From JAYPWI01 sp038135065 (GTDB taxonomy: Bacteria; Actinomycetota; Acidimicrobiia; Acidimicrobiales; Poriferisodalaceae), in the NCBI GenBank assembly GCA_038135065.1, contig JAYPWI010000016.1, positions 14,273 through 78,272 on the forward strand: DNA of 64,000 bases, given 5' to 3'. Under the pieces are notes generated by a model that had not been told where the DNA came from, did not search any database, and saw nothing but the letters and a program-made list of their open reading frames with translations. Below are positions 59,448-64,000 of this stretch, piece by piece. The translations under genes were made by a program, and so were the position numbers. Positions within the stretch are counted from its first letter, which is position 1; the number at the start of each line of letters is the position of its first letter.

Positions 59448-60704
59448 TCACGTCTGGAACTCGGTGGTGGCCGCCGCGAAGCGGGCCTTGGTCTGGTCGG
59501 CTTCCGGCAACTCCACCAGGGCGTCCAGCCAGGCATGGAAACGTTGGCCGCCCTGTTCGTTGCGGCCGAACAGCACCTCGGTGCGGGCACCGGTGGCCAG
59601 TCCCCGCTGGATCGCCAGGCCCGTCGCGTAGTCCTCGTCGCGCACGACATGGAGGAGGAAGGCCTGCTGGGCGGCAACGGCCTGGGTGATCTGTTCGTCG
59701 GGTTCGGTGTCGACCACGAAGTGCTGGACGGTGCTCGACTCGGCCTGGGTCGACCCTGGATACAGCATCGACACCATGTGCACGGTGACCGGCTGCGAGC
59801 CGGACGGCCGGTCGGGGAGCCGAAGGGGGAAGGCGGCGATCGAGACGTGAGGAAACACGGTCCATACCCCGGCGGTAATGACATGGTCGGGCCACTGTTC
59901 GGGGGGTTGGTCCTGCAAGGTCAAGAGGCGACGATCAGGCGAACTGACCCGTTGATGGGGGCCCCAGGCGTCGTAAATGGCCTTGTTGGAGATGTCGGTC
60001 CCGAAGGTGTCGCGGTGCAGGATCGGCAGGTGGTAGAGGTCGAGGTATCCGTCGTAGGCCAGTTTCCAATTCGGTCCCCCGATGCGCTGAGATCCCAGAT
60101 ACCAGCCGTCGGCCAGGCCGAGGTGGCCGAGTGGAAGTTCGTAGCCGCACAGGTGGGTGTCGAGATCCAGGGCCTGGTCGGGGTCGATCCCCACGAAGAC
60201 CAGTCCGGCCCGCTCCTCACAGGGCAGGGGTCGCAGGCCCAGGGCGTCGGGGTCCACCTCGCCGAAGTCTTCCCGGTCGAGGATGCCGACCAGTTGGCCC
60301 GATGGGTCGTAGGTCCACGCGTGGTAGGGGCATGCGAAGCGTCGGGCACTCCCCGTTCCCGGGGCCACCACGATGGCTCCCCGATGGCTGCACACGTTGA
60401 GAAAGGCGCGGAGGGTGCCGTCGCCGTCCCGGGTGACCAGGATCGGGGTGTCGAGTACCTCGAGGGCTGCATAGCTTCCTGGGTCGGCCACCTGGGCTGA
60501 GAGGGCCACCACCAAGGGGCACCGCCGAAAGACGCGCTCCATCTCGAGAGCCCACCGATCGGGGTCGAGGTAGGCCTGGGCGGGGACCCGACCCACCGAG
60601 GTCGCCAGGGGGACAGTGCCCGCCGCAGTGTGGGCCAGGGTGCGACGAGCCAGCTCGACCAGCTGGCTGCGTGCGCTGTTCGCTGCATCGTCCCGCTCGC
60701 CCAC
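59448..60704 (-). CDS. Rieske-type aromatic-ring-hydroxylating oxygenase alpha subunit (second copy)
   Basis: A 418-residue Rieske oxygenase: 2Fe-2S ligands Cys105 and His107 (CSHRG), Cys125 and His128 (CPYHAW), and mononuclear-iron ligands in GYLDLYHLPILHRDTFG. Only distantly similar to the oxygenase at 54610, so it probably has another substrate. The GTG at 60704 is chosen because CATACT lies six bases upstream and the opposite-strand VOC gene begins just beyond; the longer frame to 61007 overlaps that gene. No electron-transfer partner is adjacent. Confidence 0.9.
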   Translation of the reverse strand: MGERDDAANSARSQLVELARRTLAHTAAGTVPLATSVGRVPAQAYLDPDRWALEMERVFRRCPLVVALSAQVADPGSYAALEVLDTPILVTRDGDGTLRAFLNVCSHRGAIVVAPGTGSARRFACPYHAWTYDPSGQLVGILDREDFGEVDPDALGLRPLPCEERAGLVFVGIDPDQALDLDTHLCGYELPLGHLGLADGWYLGSQRIGGPNWKLAYDGYLDLYHLPILHRDTFGTDISNKAIYDAWGPHQRVSSPDRRLLTLQDQPPEQWPDHVITAGVWTVFPHVSIAAFPLRLPDRPSGSQPVTVHMVSMLYPGSTQAESSTVQHFVVDTEPDEQITQAVAAQQAFLLHVVRDEDYATGLAIQRGLATGARTEVLFGRNEQGGQRFHAWLDALVELPEADQTKARFAAATTEFQT

Positions 60705-60743
60705 GGCACCAGTATGGTCAGCCCGGGGAGTGGGGGAGGTCCG

Positions 60744-61232
60744 ATGATCGACTATCAGCGACTGTTCCACGTCGGGGTACGGGTCCCCGACCTCGACCAG
60801 GCGATGGCCGAACTGGGGGAGACGCTGTCGGTCACGTGGGCCACGGTGCAGCACCATCGGGCCATGACGGTCTGGACCCCGGCTGGGGGCACACAGACCT
60901 TCGACCTGCAGTTCACCTACTCCTGCGAGGGACCCCAGCATCTCGAACTGCTCCAGGGCGAGGTCGGGAGTCCATGGGACGGAAGCGGGGAGCCGGGTGT
61001 CCATCACCTCGGTGTGTGGGTCGACGACGTGGTGGCCGAAACCGAGCGATGCCGGTCACTGGGGTGGGATCTGGTCGCCGCAGGAGCCGCTCCCGGTGAC
61101 GGGTACGGGGCCTTCACCTACCTGGCCCCGCCGTCGGGGGCCATCGTCGAGTTGGTGTCGGGGGCGGTGCGACCGGTCTTCGAGCGCTGGTGGGCCGGGG
61201 GTTCCCTCGGGGCCGATCGGGACGGGGGTTGA
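60744..61232 (+). CDS. VOC (glyoxalase) superfamily protein
   Basis: A 162-residue vicinal-oxygen-chelate fold: two beta-alpha-beta-beta-beta modules with metal ligands in LFHVGVRVPDL (His), HLELLQG (Glu), GVHHLGVWVDD (His) and AIVELVSG (Glu). This resembles methylmalonyl-CoA epimerase-like and extradiol dioxygenase-like members. GGGGGAGG (60732-60739) precedes ATG 60744. It shares a 39-base divergent promoter region with the second Rieske oxygenase, so the two may act together. Confidence 0.87.
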   Translation: MIDYQRLFHVGVRVPDLDQAMAELGETLSVTWATVQHHRAMTVWTPAGGTQTFDLQFTYSCEGPQHLELLQGEVGSPWDGSGEPGVHHLGVWVDDVVAETERCRSLGWDLVAAGAAPGDGYGAFTYLAPPSGAIVELVSGAVRPVFERWWAGGSLGADRDGG

Positions 61233-61296
61233 CCCGGCCTCGGGGTCATCGGCCATCCGATAGCGTTGGCCCGATCGGGGACCGAGGGGGGTTGTC

Positions 61297-62280
61297 GTGG
61301 AAGTGACCGACGAGGTACTTGTCGATCTGCACCGCCGGATGGTGCGGATCCGACACTTCGAGGAAGCGGCCGGTCGACTGGCCGAAGAGTCCCGGTTACC
61401 GGGGTTCCTTCATCTCTACGTGGGTGAGGAGGCGGTGGCCGCCGGGGTATGCGCTGCATTGACCGACGAGGACCAGATCTCCTCGACCCATCGTGGCCAC
61501 GGCCATCTGGTGGCCAAGGGTGGCGACTTCAACCGGATGATGGCCGAGCTCATGGCCAAGGAAACGGGGTACTGCAAGGGCCGGGGCGGCTCCATGCACA
61601 TCTGCGACCTGGACCTCGGGATGCTGGGAGCCAACGGCATCGTCGGTGGAGGGGTGCCCATCGCGGTGGGTGCCGGGTTCGCCAACAAGTACAAGGGCAA
61701 TGGCGCAGTGTCGGTGGTCTTCTTCGGCGACGGGGCGTCCAACATCGGCGCCTTTCACGAGGCGGCCAACATGGCGGCCGCCCTGCACCTCCCCGTGGTG
61801 TTCGTGTGCGAGAACAACGAATACGGGGAGTACACGCCCCGCGATCAGACCATGGCCATCACCGATGTGGTGGACCGGGCCGTGGGCTACGGCATGCCGG
61901 GGGTGATCGTGGACGGGATGGACGCGGTGGCCGTGTTCGAGGCGGCCTCGGAGGCGGTGGCCCGGGCCAGGGCGGGCGACGGCCCCAGCTTCGTGGAGGC
62001 CAAGACCTACCGGTTCTACAACCACCACGGGGTGCAGGTCCTCGGAATGAAGTACCGGAGCGACGAGGAGCTCGCCGAGTGGCGGACCCGTGACCCCATC
62101 GACCTGCTCGAGGCCCGGTTGGCGGCCGCCGGCGTGCTCGACGCCGATGGGGCAGCGGCCGTACACGCCGAGGTCGCTGCGGCCATCGAGGCGGCCATCG
62201 CCTTCGCCGAACAGAGCCCGGACCCCGACCCCTCTGAGCTGTTCAACGACGTCTACACCATCGCCGGGGGAGGTGCCTGA
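61297..62280 (+). CDS. acoA: 2-oxoacid/acetoin dehydrogenase E1 alpha subunit
   Basis: A 327-residue ThDP-dependent E1-alpha: FLHLYVGEEAVAAGV, SSTHRGHGHLVAKG, KGRGGSMH, the ThDP/Mg motif GDGASNIGAFHEAANMA and CENNEYGEYTPRDQ. Its size and the AcoX-like gene downstream point to the acetoin-dehydrogenase type, although pyruvate or branched-chain substrates are possible. The GTG at 61297 has GAGGGGGG upstream; a TAGCGT -10-like box lies near 61260. The stop is one base from the start of the beta subunit gene. Confidence 0.88.
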   Translation: MEVTDEVLVDLHRRMVRIRHFEEAAGRLAEESRLPGFLHLYVGEEAVAAGVCAALTDEDQISSTHRGHGHLVAKGGDFNRMMAELMAKETGYCKGRGGSMHICDLDLGMLGANGIVGGGVPIAVGAGFANKYKGNGAVSVVFFGDGASNIGAFHEAANMAAALHLPVVFVCENNEYGEYTPRDQTMAITDVVDRAVGYGMPGVIVDGMDAVAVFEAASEAVARARAGDGPSFVEAKTYRFYNHHGVQVLGMKYRSDEELAEWRTRDPIDLLEARLAAAGVLDADGAAAVHAEVAAAIEAAIAFAEQSPDPDPSELFNDVYTIAGGGA

Positions 62281-62281
62281 G

Positions 62282-63295
62282 ATGGCGGCAACCGAGACCG
62301 AGACCCGGACCCTGGCCTATGGGGCCGCCTTCAACGAGGCCTTGCGGCAGATGATGCGGGAGGACGAGTCCATCTTCGTGGCCGGCGAGGACGTGGGGGC
62401 CGCCGGCGGGGTGTTCGGTGCCTTCGTCGGCTTGCAGGACGAGTTCGGACCGATGCGCAGCGTGGACACCCCGATCAGCGAGCAGGCCATCGTCGGCTTG
62501 GGCATCGGAGCCGCGGTGGCTGGACTGCGGCCCGTCGTCGACCTCATGTTCATGGATTTCATCCTGGTGGCCATGGACCAGATCGCGAACCAGGCCGCCA
62601 AACTCAAGTACATGTTCGGGGGGAAGGCCACCCTGCCCCTGACCATCACTACCAGTGGCGGTGCTGGCCTGTCGGCGGCCGCTCAGCACAGCCAGAGCCT
62701 CGAGGCCATGTTGTGCCACGTGCCGGGCCTCAAGGTGGTCATGCCGGGCACCCCCTACGACGCCAAGGGGCTGATGGTGGCCTGTCTGCGCGACGACAAC
62801 CCGACGGTGTTCGTGAAGAACAAGCGCTTGCTGGGCAAGAAGGGGCCTGTGCCTGAGGAGCTCTACGAGGTGCCCATCGGGGTGGCCAACGTGGTCCGGC
62901 CCGGCGATGCGGTCACCGTGGTGTCCTATGGGCGCATGGTCGACGAGTCGCTCAAGGCGGCCGACCGACTGGCCGGTGAGGGGGTGGAGTGCGAGGTGAT
63001 CGACCTACGGACCGTCCAACCCCTCGACATCGACACCGTGGTCGCCTCGGCTCGTCGCACCAACCGGATCGTGGTGGTCCACGAAGCGGTGCGCTTCGGG
63101 GGGCTGGGCGCCGAGATCGCAGCCCAGGTCCAAGAAGAGGCCTTCGACTACCTCGATGCCCCCGTCGGCCGGGTGGCCGCTCCGTTCACCCCGGTGCCCT
63201 TCAGCCCGGTGCTGGAGGCCGAGTACGTGCCGAACGCGGGCCGCATCGCCACAGGAATCCGCCAGACCCTCGGGCTGGCGGAACCGCCCGGGTGA
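62282..63295 (+). CDS. acoB: 2-oxoacid/acetoin dehydrogenase E1 beta subunit
   Basis: A 337-residue transketolase-like beta subunit: AFNEALRQMMREDESIFVAGEDVGAAGGVFG, VDTPISEQAIVGLGIGAAVAGLRPVVDLMFMDF, the ThDP-contacting Glu in ISEQ, and the C-terminal domain VTVVSYGRMVDESLKAA then VVHEAVRFGGLGAEIAAQV. It forms the heterotetrameric E1 with the preceding gene. Its stop overlaps the GTG of the next gene as GTGA. Confidence 0.9.
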   Translation: MAATETETRTLAYGAAFNEALRQMMREDESIFVAGEDVGAAGGVFGAFVGLQDEFGPMRSVDTPISEQAIVGLGIGAAVAGLRPVVDLMFMDFILVAMDQIANQAAKLKYMFGGKATLPLTITTSGGAGLSAAAQHSQSLEAMLCHVPGLKVVMPGTPYDAKGLMVACLRDDNPTVFVKNKRLLGKKGPVPEELYEVPIGVANVVRPGDAVTVVSYGRMVDESLKAADRLAGEGVECEVIDLRTVQPLDIDTVVASARRTNRIVVVHEAVRFGGLGAEIAAQVQEEAFDYLDAPVGRVAAPFTPVPFSPVLEAEYVPNAGRIATGIRQTLGLAEPPG

Positions 63296-64000
63296 CCGAC
63301 GGGGCGCCGGCCGCCCAGCCCGGCCCTCCCACGGTGGGGATCGTGGTGAACCCGGCAGCTGGCAAGGACATCCGTCGTCTGGTCGCCGCGGCCTCTCCGA
63401 CCTCGGATATGGCCAAGGTAGGGATCGTCCGCCGGGCCGTTGTCGGGGCGGTGGAGGGAGGTGCCCGTCGGGTGCTGCTGACCGACGATCGACGGGCCCT
63501 GTCGGCCCGGGCCATCGACCGACTCGAGGTCGATGCAGAGCTGGATCTGCTGCCCGCGCCGCCCTGGGACGTGTCCGCCAACTCGACCGCGGCGGCCGCC
63601 GCGCTGCGGGACATCGGGGCGGGCGCCGTGGTGGTACTCGGGGGCGACGGTACCCACCGGGACGTGGTCAAGGGCTGGCGGGACGCAGCGCTGGTCGCCC
63701 TGTCCACCGGGACGAACAACGTGTTTCCTCGTCACCACGAGGCCACCATGGCCGGTCATGCTGCGGGCGCAGTGGCGTCGGGGGTGGCACCGGTTGCATC
63801 GGTGGCGTGGCGGGCGAAGCTGCTCGATGTCGAGATCGAGGGGACCGAGGCCGGGCGCGATCTGGCCCTGGTCGATCTGGCCCTGGTCGAGGGGGCGTTC
63901 CCCGGGAGTCGGGCCGTGTGGGACGCCGGGCGATTGCTGGCCGTGGGGGCCGGCATCGCCGAGGAGGCCTCGGTCGGAGTGTCGGCGGTAGCCGCCCGGT
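63292..64000 (+). CDS. acoX: AcoX-like ATP-NAD kinase-fold protein, C-terminus cut by window end
   Basis: An open frame of 236 codons to the window edge: VGIVVNPAAGKDIRRLVAAASPTSDMAKVGIVRRAV at the N-terminus, the diacylglycerol/NAD-kinase-like GGDGTHRDV near residue 115 and STGTNNVFPRH. This is the AcoX pattern of acetoin operons. Its exact role is unresolved. The GTG start overlaps the acoB stop as GTGA. E2 and E3 genes are expected beyond the window. Confidence 0.85.
   Translation, partial: MTDGAPAAQPGPPTVGIVVNPAAGKDIRRLVAAASPTSDMAKVGIVRRAVVGAVEGGARRVLLTDDRRALSARAIDRLEVDAELDLLPAPPWDVSANSTAAAAALRDIGAGAVVVLGGDGTHRDVVKGWRDAALVALSTGTNNVFPRHHEATMAGHAAGAVASGVAPVASVAWRAKLLDVEIEGTEAGRDLALVDLALVEGAFPGSRAVWDAGRLLAVGAGIAEEASVGVSAVAAR

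Noticed and set aside
1..64000. Insertion sequences, prophage or integrative-element borders
   Set aside because: No transposase, integrase, tRNA gene or long terminal repeats were recognised; the window reads as ordinary chromosomal gene clusters.

Overview
The window is GC-rich, densely packed bacterial DNA of actinobacterial type. The gene content suggests a member of the class Acidimicrobiia or a relative: many LLM-class (F420/flavin) oxidoreductases and PPOX-fold proteins, several CaiB-type CoA-transferases, Rieske oxygenases, a Baeyer-Villiger monooxygenase, a LAXTG-type sortase substrate, and many genes that look leaderless (a TAnnnT-like -10 about 6-8 bases before the start codon). 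This placement is an inference; no rRNA or tRNA gene was found to confirm it. A run of ten N at 41828-41837 shows that the sequence is a draft or metagenome-derived assembly.

Layout. 1-2.4 kb (minus): a compact overlapping operon with a DUF7064-like protein, a small unknown protein and an APH-fold kinase cut by the window edge. 2.4-15.8 kb: lipid, acyl-CoA and redox catabolism (acyl-CoA ligase, citrate-synthase-like enzyme, LLM oxidoreductases, PPOX protein, Tad-like secreted protein, zinc alcohol dehydrogenase, HIBADH-like dehydrogenase, nitroreductase, MetE-like methyltransferase, hotdog protein, ketoacyl synthase). 15.8-22.4 kb (minus): a directional cluster of MBL hydrolase, form-II CoxL-like molybdenum hydroxylase, CoA-transferase, LLM oxidoreductase and a BadH-like dehydrogenase. 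22.5-29.1 kb: an MFS transporter fused to a DivIVA-like coiled coil, a Baeyer-Villiger monooxygenase, a Thr/Pro-rich LAATG surface protein, a polysaccharide deacetylase-like enzyme, and a peroxiredoxin-like gene whose CxxC is written TGA-x-x-TGA. 29.1-34.8 kb (minus): a tightly coupled catabolic operon (CoA-transferase, AroM, DUF917, hydantoinase A-like, FAD monooxygenase). 34.9-39.9 kb: sugar-lactone-type oxidase, ProA-like dehydrogenase, DHA2 exporter, GntR regulator.

40.1-50.7 kb is a coherent inorganic-sulfur locus. It holds two CstB-like persulfide dioxygenase-rhodanese fusions, a membrane-anchored molybdopterin enzyme resembling sulfite-oxidising SoeABC (with the Fe-S and NrfD subunits apparently fused), two YeeE/YedE half-transporters, a methyltransferase and a SulP sulfate permease. 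The simplest reading is: sulfur compound uptake, persulfide to sulfite, sulfite to sulfate at the membrane, then sulfate transport. Two promoters in this locus (39962-39990 and 47560-47588) share a sequence block spanning the -10 box, and a three-stem RNA element lies between the molybdoenzyme and yeeE genes. On the opposite strand, abutting the locus, is a DUF1330 gene coupled to a second peroxiredoxin-like gene that has an in-frame TGA at the first Cys of its CxxC.

51.7-64 kb returns to catabolism: SDRs, a sulfatase, two Rieske oxygenase alpha subunits, a ThDP-dependent decarboxylase-like enzyme, a VOC protein, and the start of an acetoin-type dehydrogenase operon (acoA, acoB, acoX, the last cut by the window end).

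The main result is a pair of candidate selenoproteins, 28592-29107 (UxxU) and 51238-50666 (UxxC). Both are split by UGA codons exactly at predicted redox cysteines, both carry bacterial SECIS-like hairpins just downstream, and both would be mis-annotated as truncated genes by standard gene calling. The selenocysteine machinery (selA, selB, selC, selD) is not in the window.
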